Translations under genes and position numbers: made by a program
Assembly: GCF_027158205.1 (NCBI RefSeq)
Contig: NZ_JAPVLU010000020.1
Location: forward strand, 1 to 64,000
Direction: 5' to 3'
DNA length: 64,000 nucleotides
Origin: Streptomyces sp. H39-S7
GTDB taxonomy: Bacteria; Actinomycetota; Actinomycetes; Streptomycetales; Streptomycetaceae
Notes under the pieces: model-generated
Database searches by the model: none
Told to the model about the DNA's origin: nothing
What the model saw: the letters and a program-made list of their open reading frames with translations, nothing else
Shown here: positions 24,774 to 32,881 of the stretch, piece by piece
How the letters are laid out: each line of letters begins with the position of its first letter
How positions within the stretch are numbered: position 1 is the first letter of the stretch

Positions 24774-25438
24774 CCAGCAGTCGGGCCAGTGCGGCCGCGG
24801 TGGCCCGCCCGTGCTGTCGCCGCTGCGGTCACCGCCGGGCGGCATGCAGCTGCTGGGTCTCCTCCCAAGGCGCGACCACGACCACGAGCTCAGCCAGCTG
24901 TCCCGGACTTCAGGGCGTCGCGCTGTCGGCCACCAACCGTTGTGCCGACCGCAGTACGACGAGGAAGCAGCCAGCCGCTTAAGGGGCTGGCTGGGCTGGG
25001 GGAGCGCGGCGGCCGGCCCCCGCCCATCACCAACGGGCGCTCCGCGGTTATCGCACAAGGACCCTCGGGGCGTGGAGCAGCGGGATCACGACTGCGACAA
25101 CCGAGTCGTCCAGGGCCGGCAGCTCCTCGATCGCTAGCGCGGACCGTAATGGGAACGGCCCCTCGGCCGCAGCGTCGATACCGCTCTGATGTGGGGCAAC
25201 GGGGGCCACCGTAGGCTTCGCGATCTTGCTGGCGTCGGGTTGGGCCGCCACCCCTATCCCTGGTTGCCCTCTGCACAGCCGGCCTGGAATGCAGGACCGC
25301 GACCACGGTGGCATGGCTCGCCGACACCGTCTCCATCATCGTGAGGGGGCTCGTTGATCGCGCATGCAGAAAGGGCACTGGAGGCCGCGAAGAGCCGGAT
25401 CCCTTCCAAGGGGTCCGCGAGTTTGGGGCCGTAGTCGC
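24774..25438. other. no gene recognised
   Basis: There are frames on both strands but none with a ribosome site or a family that I know. On the minus strand around 25130-25320 the text SALAIEELPALDDSVVAVVI looks protein-like and could be the end of a lost gene. The hairpin AGCCAGCCGCTTAAGGGGCTGGCTGG near 24969-24995 may be a terminator. Confidence 0.35.
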
Positions 25439-25846
25439 CTACTGCCGGGCCGGCGCCGCGCGTTCAGCAGCGGGGGCATCGCGCATACCGAGCCGCAGGT
25501 GCTCGACGTGGAAGAGGGCCTGATCCAGTAGCTCGGCGACATGGTTGTCGTAGAGGGCGTAGACGATGGATCGCCCCCGGCGTTCTCCGGTGACGAGTCC
25601 GAGGTTGCGCAGCAGGCGGAGCTGGTGGGAGCAGGCGGAAGCTTCCATGCCCACGGCCTCGGCGAGGTCGCCGACCGCGCAGGGGCCCTCCTGAAGGCGG
25701 GCCAGGATGTACAGCCGCGATGGGGTCGCCAGGGCCTGGAGGGTGGCGGCGATGTCGGTGGCCCCCGCCGCGTCCAGACGTTCGCGGGGGGTGGCGTGGT
25801 TCTTGTCGTCGGCTCCGTGACCCATAGCGCTCATCCTACCGGCCAA
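25439..25846 (-). CDS. ArsR/SmtB-family metal sensor
   Basis: The 135-aa protein has LQALATPSRLYILARLQEGP, VGDLAEAVGMEASACSHQLRL as recognition helix and GERRGRSIVYALYDNHVAELL as wing and last helix. The last helix gives DNHVAELLDQALFHVEHLRL, i.e. the D-x-H...H-x-x-H pattern of alpha-5 sites (NmtR, SmtB, CzrA type). The recognition helix has one Cys only. It is divergent from a P1B-4 ATPase, the normal target for a Co/Ni/Zn-responsive member. Start may be ATG 25846, 25831 or 25822. Confidence 0.85.
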   Translation of the reverse strand: MAGRMSAMGHGADDKNHATPRERLDAAGATDIAATLQALATPSRLYILARLQEGPCAVGDLAEAVGMEASACSHQLRLLRNLGLVTGERRGRSIVYALYDNHVAELLDQALFHVEHLRLGMRDAPAAERAAPARQ

Positions 25847-25850
25847 ATGT

Positions 25851-25864
25851 GAAGACCTGTTCAG
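25851..25864. promoter_or_regulatory. dyad between arsR and the P1B-4 ATPase gene
   Basis: TGAA-GACCTG-TTCA lies five bases from the arsR start and is followed by a further GATGTTC. TGAA...TTCA dyads are usual for ArsR-family metal repressors such as NmtR, so this is a likely operator for both genes. Confidence 0.45.
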
Positions 25865-25920
25865 ATGTTCCTGTACGGTGGACGTGTCGCCTTCTTTCTG
25901 CCCTGAAGGGTTGTTTTGTC

Positions 25921-27915
25921 ATGCCTTCCGACCTGCTCCAGCGGCCCGAACGGCCAGCCCCGGCCGCTTCGCGTACGGCGCAGAAGCGGCGTACCCAGGT
26001 GTTCGCGCTGGCCGAGGCTCGCTGGGCCGCCGCGGCGCTGGTGCTGTTCCTGATCGCGCTGCCGCTCCAGCTGACTGGCGCGGCACCCACCTGGGTATGG
26101 GGTCCGCTGTACGCCGCCGCCTACGTCACCGGCGGCTGGGAACCGGCCTGGGCCGGGCTGACGGCGCTGCGGGAGAAGACCCTGGATGTGGACCTGCTGA
26201 TGATCGTGGCCGCGATCGGCGCGGCCTCGATCGGGCAGGTGATGGACGGCGCGCTGCTGATCGTCATCTTCGCCACCTCCGGCGCCCTGGAAGCCCTGGC
26301 GACCGCCCGCACCCAGGACGCGGTGCGCGGTCTGCTCCACCTCGCCCCGGCCAGCGCCACCCGCGTGGCCGATGACGGGAGCGAGTCGACGGTCGCCACC
26401 GAGGTCCTGGTGGTCGGAGACACCATCCTGGTCCGCCCCGGAGAACGGGTAGGCGCGGACGGCCGTGTTGTGGACGGGGCCAGCGAGGTGGACCAGGCCA
26501 CCATCACTGGCGAGCCGCTGCCGGTAGCGAAGGAGACGGGGGACGAGGTGTACGCCGGCACGCTGAACGGCACCGGCGCCCTGCGGGTCAAGGTCGAGCG
26601 GGACGCCTCGGACTCGGTGGTCGCCCGGATCGTGGCGATGGTCGAGGAAGCCTCCAAGACCAAGGCGCCCACCCAGCTGTTCATCGAGAAGGTCGAGCAG
26701 CGCTACAGCCTGGGCATGGTCTTCGCGACCTTGGCCGTCTTCCTGATCCCCCTCGCGTTCGGCGCGGACCTGACGGTCTCGCTGCTGCGGGCGATGACCT
26801 TCATGATCGTGGCCTCGCCGTGCGCGGTGGTTCTGGCGACGATGCCACCACTGCTGTCGGCGATCGCCAACGCCGGACGGCACGGCGTCCTGGTGAAGTC
26901 CGCCGTCGTCATGGAGCGTCTCGGGCAGGTCGACGCGGTCGCGCTCGACAAGACCGGCACCCTGACCGAGGGCACCCCTCGGGTCACCGACATCCGCCCT
27001 CTGACCGGCTCCGGCCTGGCCGAGGACGCCCTGCTGGCGCTGGCCGCCGCCGCAGAGCACCCCAGCGAACACCCTTTGGCCCGCGCGGTCGTCGACGCAG
27101 CGCGCACCCGCGGACTGGCCATCGCGGACACGCGGGACTTCACCTCCGCCCCCGGTGTCGGCGTCACCGCCACCATCGACGGGCACACGCTTGCAGTCGG
27201 CGCCCCTGCACGGCTCCTCGCCGACAACGACGACACCCTCGCGGCTCGCGCCGCCGAGGTCGCGGCCGAGCTGGAACACGGAGGCCGCACCGCGGTGTTG
27301 GTCCTGCGCGACAGCGTCCCGGTCGGGGTGCTGGGCATGGCAGACCGCCTGCGCGCTGACGCCGCAACCACGGTCGCTTCCCTGGCCATACTGACCGGCA
27401 GCACCCCGATGCTGGTCACAGGCGACAACCCGCGCGCCGCCGCCCGCCTGGCCGCCGAGGTCGGGATCACCGCAGACGACGTACACGCCGGCCTCCTGCC
27501 GCAGGACAAGGTCGAGGCGGTGCGCCGCCTGGAGTCCCGCGGCCGCAAGGTGCTGGTCATCGGTGACGGCGTCAACGACGCCCCCGCCCTGGCCGCCGCC
27601 CACACCGGTATTGCCCTGGGGCGTGCCGGCTCCGACCTCGCCCTGGAAACCGCCGACGCCGTCATCGTCCGCGACGAACTCGCCACCGTCCCCAAGGTCA
27701 TCGCCCTCTCGCGCGCGGCACGCCGCCTGGTGGTGCAGAACCTGGTCATCGCCGCCGTGTTCATCTCCAGCCTGGTCATCTGGGACCTGATGGGCCATCT
27801 GCCGTTGCCTCTCGGCGTGCTGGGCCACGAGGGGTCGACCGTCATCGTCGGGCTCAACGGCCTGCGTCTGCTGCGCGACGGAGCCTGGGACCGCGCCGCC
27901 CAGGACGCGCGGTGA
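25921..27915 (+). CDS. P1B-4-type heavy-metal ATPase (Co/Fe/Ni/Zn exporter class)
   Basis: The 664-aa ATPase has no N-terminal metal domain. The membrane metal motif is MIVASPCAVVLATMP (SPC in place of CPC), and the penultimate helix carries GHEGSTVIVGLNGLRLL; SPC plus HEG(S/G)T defines subgroup P1B-4 (CtpD, CtpJ, CoaT). TITGEPLPV, LDKTGTLTEG (phosphorylated Asp near residue 343), EHPSEHPLA and VIGDGVNDAPALAAA complete the pump. Its start is ATG 25921. An ArsR sensor is divergent from it, and a ferredoxin-like gene overlaps its stop. Cobalt or ferrous iron is most likely from the subgroup; the metal is not proven by sequence. Confidence 0.87.
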   Translation: MPSDLLQRPERPAPAASRTAQKRRTQVFALAEARWAAAALVLFLIALPLQLTGAAPTWVWGPLYAAAYVTGGWEPAWAGLTALREKTLDVDLLMIVAAIGAASIGQVMDGALLIVIFATSGALEALATARTQDAVRGLLHLAPASATRVADDGSESTVATEVLVVGDTILVRPGERVGADGRVVDGASEVDQATITGEPLPVAKETGDEVYAGTLNGTGALRVKVERDASDSVVARIVAMVEEASKTKAPTQLFIEKVEQRYSLGMVFATLAVFLIPLAFGADLTVSLLRAMTFMIVASPCAVVLATMPPLLSAIANAGRHGVLVKSAVVMERLGQVDAVALDKTGTLTEGTPRVTDIRPLTGSGLAEDALLALAAAAEHPSEHPLARAVVDAARTRGLAIADTRDFTSAPGVGVTATIDGHTLAVGAPARLLADNDDTLAARAAEVAAELEHGGRTAVLVLRDSVPVGVLGMADRLRADAATTVASLAILTGSTPMLVTGDNPRAAARLAAEVGITADDVHAGLLPQDKVEAVRRLESRGRKVLVIGDGVNDAPALAAAHTGIALGRAGSDLALETADAVIVRDELATVPKVIALSRAARRLVVQNLVIAAVFISSLVIWDLMGHLPLPLGVLGHEGSTVIVGLNGLRLLRDGAWDRAAQDAR

Positions 27916-28319
27916 GCCGACGCCGCAAGAAGGCAGCCCCCGAAATGGGGGCGGTCCGACCCACCGTCACCGTCTGCCGCGGCTGCTGCTGCGGCACAGC
28001 ACAGAAGGTCCCCCGTCTGGACCATGAAGCGCAGCTCACCGACCTGCGCACCTCGCTCGCCGGGGTGGCGATGGTCCGCCGTGCCGACTGCCTGGACGCG
28101 TGCGAGCGCGCCAACGTCATCGTCATCCAACCCTCCGCCGAAGGCCGCACAGCCGGCGGACGGCCCGTCTGGCTCGGACAGGTCAACGACCCCGACGCCG
28201 CTGCCGACATCACCACCTGGGTCGAAAACGGCGGCCCCGGCCTCGCCGACCCACCCGGCATCCTCGACCTCTACACGTTCAGCCCGTCCCGACGCGTCCG
28301 CCACGAACTCGAAGACTGA
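27912..28319 (+). CDS. thioredoxin-like [2Fe-2S] ferredoxin-type protein
   Basis: The 135-aa protein has two Cys groups: TVTVCRGCCCGTAQK and RRADCLDACERANVIVI. The spacing, a CxxCxC-like cluster in strand 1 and CxxxC after helix 2, fits the thioredoxin-fold [2Fe-2S] ferredoxins and the (2Fe-2S)-binding 'CxGxxCG' type proteins of actinobacteria. GTG 27912 overlaps the ATPase stop, so they are co-translated. A redox or metal-chaperone role for the pump is possible. The C-terminal 30 residues (PPGILDLYTFSPSRRV) are not part of the motif region. Confidence 0.65.
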   Translation: MSRRRKKAAPEMGAVRPTVTVCRGCCCGTAQKVPRLDHEAQLTDLRTSLAGVAMVRRADCLDACERANVIVIQPSAEGRTAGGRPVWLGQVNDPDAAADITTWVENGGPGLADPPGILDLYTFSPSRRVRHELED

Positions 28320-28358
28320 CCGGCCCCCGCCGGGGTGCTGTCGCATCCGGCTGCCCGC

Positions 28359-28790
28359 TCACTCTTCTTCGTCATCGAGCGCAACCGCATCCGGGTCGCG
28401 CAGCGGGCGCAGGCCGCGGCCGGTGGAGGCGGTGAAGCTGTAGCGGCCCAGGATGAGGGTGCGGTGCTTGAGCGGGGACAGCCGGGCGATGTCCGCGTCA
28501 CGAATCTCGCGGCTGTCCCCGCGCGCCGCTGGGCGACGGCGGCGTCGATGTACCACGGCGTTCAGGACCAGAGCCAGCGGAGCTGGTCTGACCTGCCGTC
28601 CCGGTACGCCTGGTGGATGGTGACGCGCTTGTCGTGACACCCTGGTGGGCTCGCTTGTGGCGAATCTCCTGCACGGTCAGCAGGCGGTTCATCTGCCGAG
28701 GGCAGGTGTCGTCGATCGGGTCGACGACGCTCAGCAGATGCTCCGGCTTGACGATCCGCCCGCACCCGGCGAACGAGGTGGGGCGGCCCT
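28359..28790 (-). pseudogene. Tn3-family transposase remnant (C-terminal end, several frameshifts)
   Basis: Three minus-strand frames add up to the last part of a Tn3-type TnpA: GRIVKPEHLLSVVDPIDDT with RQMNRLLTVQEIRHK, then VTIHQAYRDGRSDQL, then LVLNAVV and IRDADIARLSPLKHRTLILG with RYSFTAS and LRPLRDPDAVALDDEEE. Each break costs one or two bases. No terminal repeat of the Tn3 type was found in the 40 bases past the end. This shows that a Tn3-type transposon once carried or inserted near the metal ATPase operon. Confidence 0.7.
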
Positions 28791-29044
28791 CGCGGCCGAC
28801 TCCGCAGCAGGTCGCAGGCGCGGACCTGGCTGGACGCCGGTCCGCCGTGGAGAGGAGCTTCCCGGACAGCGTGGTGTCGCCCAGGACCAGTGCCGCAGGG
28901 CGCTCGGCCGCCGGATGGACCGTGCGGGTCTCGATCACCGCCTTGCTGCCGGCCTCAGCCGTTCACAGGCCCCGGACTGCGAACACCTCGATCACCGCGG
29001 CCACGACCACCAGAAGCACCACCGCGGCGCGCATACACGGGGCG
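28791..29044. other. no gene recognised
   Basis: The tract between the Tn3 remnant and the end of copD has minus-strand text (TVHPAAERPAALVLGDTTLS) that I cannot assign. It may be further transposon debris. Confidence 0.3.
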
Positions 29045-30646
29045 TCACGACTCTTCGTCCCTCTCCGGGTAAATGAAGGTCCGGGTCACCAGATGGTTGG
29101 GTGCGGTCAGCGTCTCGCGCTGCGGGCGCCCATCCGCGCCGACGGTGAGTTCGATCTGGGTCTGCCCTGCCGGGTAGCCGAGCAACACTGTGGTGGTCCC
29201 GTCCGAGCCGGGCACGGTGTTCACACTCGCCGCGCGGCCGCCGCTGTACGGTTCGCTGGTCAGAAACTGCTTCCCCGTCGGCGTGAGGGAGTGAGGAATG
29301 CCCAGGCCACGCGTGGTATCGCTGGTCACCCGCTCATAGACTGTGAGCGTTCCGGTGCCGCTTAGGACTCTCGCGAGGCGCTCCAACGCCTCGGGATCGG
29401 GATGGGCCGGCCACGGCACGGCCACCGACGCCGTACCCCCCTGCCACCCATTCGCCGCCACCCGCAACGTCAGGTGGCTGGTGCCCTTCCCCCAGGCGAC
29501 CGGCGCCACGAAGCAGCCCACTCCGCACCCGCGTACCCGCAGCGTGCGCGTCGCACTGGCCGGATCGGCCAGCGTCGCCGAGAGCCGGTACCCGGCGTCA
29601 GCCCCCGGCGCGTCCGAACCCGGCGCCGTCAACTGCAGCACTACCTGGCCGTCACTCGCCGCTACGCTCACACCGATCTCCCCCGTACGCGCACCCACTT
29701 GGACCACCGGCCCGGTCGCCGGCGGCGCGACCAGCAACGTGCCCCCACCCTGCCGCGGCGGCGCCGACGCACCCAGCACCGCGGTCACCCCCAGCACCGC
29801 CACTAGCAGCCCTGCCTCGGCCCGCACCACACGCACCGGCACCGATCCCTCCCGGCGGCGAAGCCGCCACCGCCCCGCCAGCGCGCACCCCGACACCGCC
29901 GCCACCAGGCCGAGTTTCACCAGCAGCCAGCGCCCGTACCCGGTCGAGGTGACCGACGACAGCGGAACGACCACCAGCGCCGACACCACTCCCGTGGTCA
30001 CCACGGCGGCGAACAGCCAGGCCGCCAGCCGGGCGTACGAACCCAGCACCGCCCAGCCCGCAGCCGGCGCGGACCGCCAACACACCGCGCACCGCACCAC
30101 GTACACCAATCCGCCCACCCACACCGCCGCCGCACCCAGATGCACTGTCGCCGCCAGTGCGCCCCAGCCCGGGAGGAACGCCTGCGGATGCGCCCGCAGA
30201 CCCTCCGCGACCACCACCACCGACACCGGCACCCACACCCAGCCCGGCCACCTCCACCCCACCAGCCCGCCCGCGGTGAACGCCCCTGTCTCGAACAGCG
30301 CCAGGACGCCGGGACGGCTGTCCAGCTGGCCCAGCGCCGGATCCGTCACAGCGGACAGCATGCTGCCGTCCCCGACGATCACCGCCACCAAGCCCAGAGC
30401 AGCCCCAAGCCCGGTCACAGCCGCAAACAACGCCCACCGGGGCGGCAGCCGACCCCCGCCGGGCAATGCACGACGCCCCCACCGAACCGCGACAGCCTCG
30501 CCAAGGACCATCGCCAGTGCGGCGAACAGAACCCACCGCAGCACCATCGTCGTGCTCCGGCCCGACGTGGCCGCAGATCCCAGACCACCCGCCGACAGGG
30601 CGCCTTGAGCAGAGGGCCCAACCGCGAACTGGTAACTTCCGGTCAC
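29045..30646 (-). CDS. copD: CopD-type copper membrane protein, part of a copC-copD fusion split by a stop codon
   Basis: The frame from GTG 30646 begins in the last strand of the CopC domain (TGSYQFAVGPSAQG), then has about eight helices of the CopD fold (VLRWVLFAALAMVLGEAVAV, LPGWGALAATVHLGAAAVWV, YGRWLLVKLGLVAAVSGCAL) with the conserved His-containing helix ATVHLGAAAVWVGGL. A large outer C-terminal domain follows, ending RTFIYPERDEES. CopD proteins move copper across the membrane with CopC. Upstream, in the same frame, lies the CopC domain, cut off by TGA at 30674-30676. GTG 30646 may allow the membrane part to be made alone, but I see no strong ribosome site. Confidence 0.75.
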   Translation of the reverse strand: MTGSYQFAVGPSAQGALSAGGLGSAATSGRSTTMVLRWVLFAALAMVLGEAVAVRWGRRALPGGGRLPPRWALFAAVTGLGAALGLVAVIVGDGSMLSAVTDPALGQLDSRPGVLALFETGAFTAGGLVGWRWPGWVWVPVSVVVVAEGLRAHPQAFLPGWGALAATVHLGAAAVWVGGLVYVVRCAVCWRSAPAAGWAVLGSYARLAAWLFAAVVTTGVVSALVVVPLSSVTSTGYGRWLLVKLGLVAAVSGCALAGRWRLRRREGSVPVRVVRAEAGLLVAVLGVTAVLGASAPPRQGGGTLLVAPPATGPVVQVGARTGEIGVSVAASDGQVVLQLTAPGSDAPGADAGYRLSATLADPASATRTLRVRGCGVGCFVAPVAWGKGTSHLTLRVAANGWQGGTASVAVPWPAHPDPEALERLARVLSGTGTLTVYERVTSDTTRGLGIPHSLTPTGKQFLTSEPYSGGRAASVNTVPGSDGTTTVLLGYPAGQTQIELTVGADGRPQRETLTAPNHLVTRTFIYPERDEES

Positions 30647-30673
30647 CGCGTCTCCGTCCTGGGCAAGGACCTG

Positions 30674-31000
30674 TCAGGTCACCGTGTACACCCAGGACGG
30701 CAACTGCCCTGGCACCGCAGCGGTCACCACGCTCCCGCCACTGCCGAGAACCACGGACCCGACCTCGCGCTGCGCCCCATCAGACCTAGCGATCCGCACT
30801 GCACGGCCCGACAATGTCACCCGCTGATCGAAGATCAACGTCAGGGAGGACGGCGCCGCCGCCACACTGCTGCCCACGGACGGCGTCGTAAAGAGAAGCG
30901 ACGCATGCGCCGAGGCCGCTGGAGCGAACCCCACCCCCAGCATCAACACCACCGCAACGCCGGCCAGTACCACGCCCAAGCGTCGCCGCGCGTGCCCCAT
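30674..31000 (-). pseudogene. copC: CopC domain ended early by an in-frame TGA
   Basis: Start ATG 31000 (MGHARRRLGVV) gives a signal peptide (LAGVAVVLMLGVGFAPAASA) and the mature N-terminus HASLLFTTPSVGSSV, in which the first His is a Cu(II) ligand in CopC proteins. LTLIFDQRVTLSG and YTVT follow. CopC normally continues 'YTVTWQVxSxDGxxVxGxxxFxV'; here TGA replaces the TGG of that Trp, and the downstream frame reads QVLAQDGDAVTGSYQFAVG without any frameshift. A single-base change therefore separates CopC from CopD. The two strands lost include residues near the copper site. Read-through or a sequencing error are the alternatives. Confidence 0.75.
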
Positions 31001-31451
31001 GCCCCACCGAGGAGCACCCACCTTGCCGTTCAGAACGTCCTCCTGCGTCGGCCCCATCACGCGAGCATCACCCGCCCAAGCTCTCCTAAGCAGCGTAGGC
31101 GCAACGGCCGCCGACGATGCCCCGGGGTAGTTGGTCGACGACAAGCCCAGAAGCGGACAGCCGCGGCCGAGGTGTGCCCTTCCCGCTCGCAGCCGTCTCC
31201 TTCGTCCAAGTGATGCGCCGCTTCGTCTTCGCCTGCTGCTACGCCCGTGCCGCGCTGCGCGCCGGCGGCGTGCGGCTGCCAGCCCTCAGGGCAATGGAGG
31301 TCGACGATCGCCGGGGGTTCGGTCACCGGCGTGCGATCACCCTGATCGTGGATTCTGGCCACCCTGCGCTGCCCCCTGACGCCAAGCCGCCACTTGCCCT
31401 AAGCTACTTAGTAGATGCACTGTAGTTTGCCGCGCCCCGCCGGAGGTCCCG
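31001..31451. other. intergenic region between copC and the small membrane gene
   Basis: The 450 bases hold no gene that I can support. The right end carries the palindrome CTACTTAGTAG at 31404-31414 with CTGTAGTT nine bases on, in front of the gene at 31452. The left part must contain the copC promoter; I see no clear metal operator there. Confidence 0.45.
31404..31414. promoter_or_regulatory. BlaI-type operator, perfect palindrome
   Basis: CTACT-T-AGTAG is a perfect odd palindrome and the clearest member of the TACTAA/CTAC motif group in the window. On the reverse strand it reads ATCTACTAAGTAGC, sharing ATCTACTAAGT with the site at 21266-21283. It lies 38 bases before the ATG at 31452. Confidence 0.55.
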
Positions 31452-31712
31452 ATGCCCCACTTCGTCTACCCGATGCTCTTGCTGGGGTGCCCCCTCGGCA
31501 TGGGCCTGGCGATGTGGTTCATGATGCGGAGCACGCTGCAGGCGACCGGCTCCGCAGAGCCCGAAGGTCTCCAGGCGGAGATCGATCGGCTGCGTGCAGA
31601 AGTACGGTTGCTGCTCGCCGTACAGCAGCAGCTGTTGTCGTTCCACGAGGAAGACCAGATGGTTGCCGTGGCGTACAGCAATCATTTCGAGGTGAAGCAG
31701 GAGGACAAGTGA
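31452..31712 (+). CDS. small single-helix membrane protein with coiled-coil tail
   Basis: The 86-aa protein has one helix (FVYPMLLLGCPLGMGLAMWFM) with an exposed Cys-Pro, and then an amphipathic stretch (LQAEIDRLRAEVRLLLAVQQQ) that should form a coiled coil in the cytoplasm. A frameshifted paralogue lies at 23640-23815. The start ATG 31452 has GGAGG ten bases before it. Its operator-like palindrome suggests it belongs to the BlaI circuit. Function unknown; a small scaffold or regulator of a membrane complex is a guess. Confidence 0.65.
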   Translation: MPHFVYPMLLLGCPLGMGLAMWFMMRSTLQATGSAEPEGLQAEIDRLRAEVRLLLAVQQQLLSFHEEDQMVAVAYSNHFEVKQEDK

Positions 31713-31955
31713 CGCAGTTGTGAGCCGGACTCGGCCACACTGGACCATTTCTGGCGGGCCGAGGCTCCTGCGGGAGTGCGACGTCCTCGCGGAGACGCCG
31801 GTTCTCCGCCCTCAATGCGGCCAAGACCCGCGGACGAACTTCGTGAACGGGCGATCGATTGTCGACGCCATACCCCGGTCCAGTAGCCGGTTCATGAAGC
31901 CGCAATCGTTCAACTGTTCCCGCAGCGAAGCCTCGTCCAGGCGGCAGGTCCGCAT
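31713..31955. other. remnant DNA, no intact gene
   Basis: The minus strand has VLAALRAENRRLREDVAL (around 31760-31815), which looks like the IS3-type OrfA leucine-zipper 'LRAENxxLRxDVxxL' block. It stands alone and is too short to call an element. Confidence 0.3.
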
Positions 31956-32025
31956 CTAGACGCGGCAGCAGGGTGACGCACAGCAGGCCGGCGCCGTCGA
32001 CCACCAGGTCCGCCGCCGGGGGCGG
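31956..32025 (-). pseudogene. TusA-like sulfurtransferase, N-terminal fragment
   Basis: After the methyltransferase stop, on the same strand, the text DLVVDGAGLLCVTLLPRL matches the beginning of actinomycete TusA-type proteins ('DLVVDGTGLLCVTLLLRL'), including the Cys that carries sulfur. The following 50 residues of the family are absent. In intact genomes a methyltransferase-TusA pair is common, so this is likely a deletion remnant. Confidence 0.5.
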
Positions 32026-32032
32026 GCGGCGC

Positions 32033-32698
32033 TCACTGAGGCAGGGTCTGAGTGACGCGCCACAACCGCCTCGGCAGACCGCCCTCCTCGAAGGCGTGCA
32101 CCTCGTCCAGGTTCCAGCCATCGGCGAGGGCGTCGACGAGGTCGCGCGGGAAGAAGTGGACGGCGAAGCCGCCCTGCTGCCAGATGTCGTCGCCGTGCCC
32201 GACGCCCGCGCCGTAGTGGGCGTCGCCAGTGTGCCGGACGGTGTAGACGAAGGCGCCGCCAGGCCGCAGCACTCGGCAGACCTCGGCGACCAGGGCGTGG
32301 ATCTCCCTTGTCGACAGGGCCATGCACAGGAGCATGTGCGCGAACACCGCGTCGACCGAGCCATCGGCGAGCGGCAGCGGCTCGCGCACGTCGTGCACCG
32401 CGGTGGTGACCCGCTTCGCCGTGCCCTGGGCGGTGGCGGTCTCGTGCAGTTGCTCCAGGCCGAGCGGGCTGAAGTCGGTGGCCAGCACGGTGAAGCCCTC
32501 GCGGGCGAAGTACAGCGCGTCGCGGCCGTGCCCGGCGCCCAGCTCCAGCACGGCGCGGGCGCCGGCGGCCCGGAAGATGTCGGCAGCGTGGACGGCCGCC
32601 TCGGACGGCTCCTTGCCGTACATGCCCGGGTGTTGGCCGTAGGTCTGCTGCCAGTGTTCGCGCTGGGCCTCGGCCAGCTCCCCCTCGTGCTCCGACAT
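32033..32698 (-). CDS. class I SAM-dependent methyltransferase (TehB/thiopurine-type)
   Basis: The 221-aa protein starts MSEHEGELAEAQREHWQQTY and has a lead-in GMYGKEPSEAAVHAADIFRA typical of the group. Motif I is VLELGAGHGRDALYFAREGF, strand 2 VLATDFSPLGLEQL, motif II DGSVDAVFAHMLLCMALS and motif III CRVLRPGGAFVYTVR. The order of motifs resembles TehB and other small-molecule or metalloid methyltransferases. It ends next to the TusA fragment. Its start, ATG 32698, is about 75 bases from a CTACTAA motif that also faces the 32882 gene, so both may be under one control. Confidence 0.75.
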   Translation of the reverse strand: MSEHEGELAEAQREHWQQTYGQHPGMYGKEPSEAAVHAADIFRAAGARAVLELGAGHGRDALYFAREGFTVLATDFSPLGLEQLHETATAQGTAKRVTTAVHDVREPLPLADGSVDAVFAHMLLCMALSTREIHALVAEVCRVLRPGGAFVYTVRHTGDAHYGAGVGHGDDIWQQGGFAVHFFPRDLVDALADGWNLDEVHAFEEGGLPRRLWRVTQTLPQ

Positions 32699-32772
32699 CC
32701 TGACGCCCTTCTTGCCGCCCGGCCATTGCCAGGGCTCTTATGCAGGTCAGCCTAGACCGGTAGCGAAGGTTG

Positions 32773-32791
32773 CTACTAAACTGATTCGTAG
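32773..32791. promoter_or_regulatory. BlaI-type operator candidate before the lnt operon
   Basis: CTAC-TAAACTGATTC-GTAG has CTAC/GTAG arms around eleven bases and begins with CTACTAAAC. It lies between the divergent methyltransferase and the membrane gene at 32882. Confidence 0.45.
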
Positions 32792-32881
32792 AATACGATG
32801 AGGGTCCGCTGTCGGCCGGCGCTCGTCCGCTCCCCGGCAGACCTCGTAGCGGCCGGCGGCCATTGTCCTGAGGAGTCACGC

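Noticed and set aside
30674-30676. TGA in copC-copD as a selenocysteine codon
   Set aside because: The residue expected is Trp, not Cys, and no selenocysteine-insertion hairpin or context is evident; a nonsense change is simpler.
31117-31425. Plus-strand frame of 102 codons before the small membrane gene
   Set aside because: No ribosome site or recognisable motif; its 3' end runs through the 31404 operator.
31760-31815. IS3-type OrfA leucine-zipper fragment on the minus strand
   Set aside because: Only about 18 residues resemble the block, with no catalytic part or terminal repeats.
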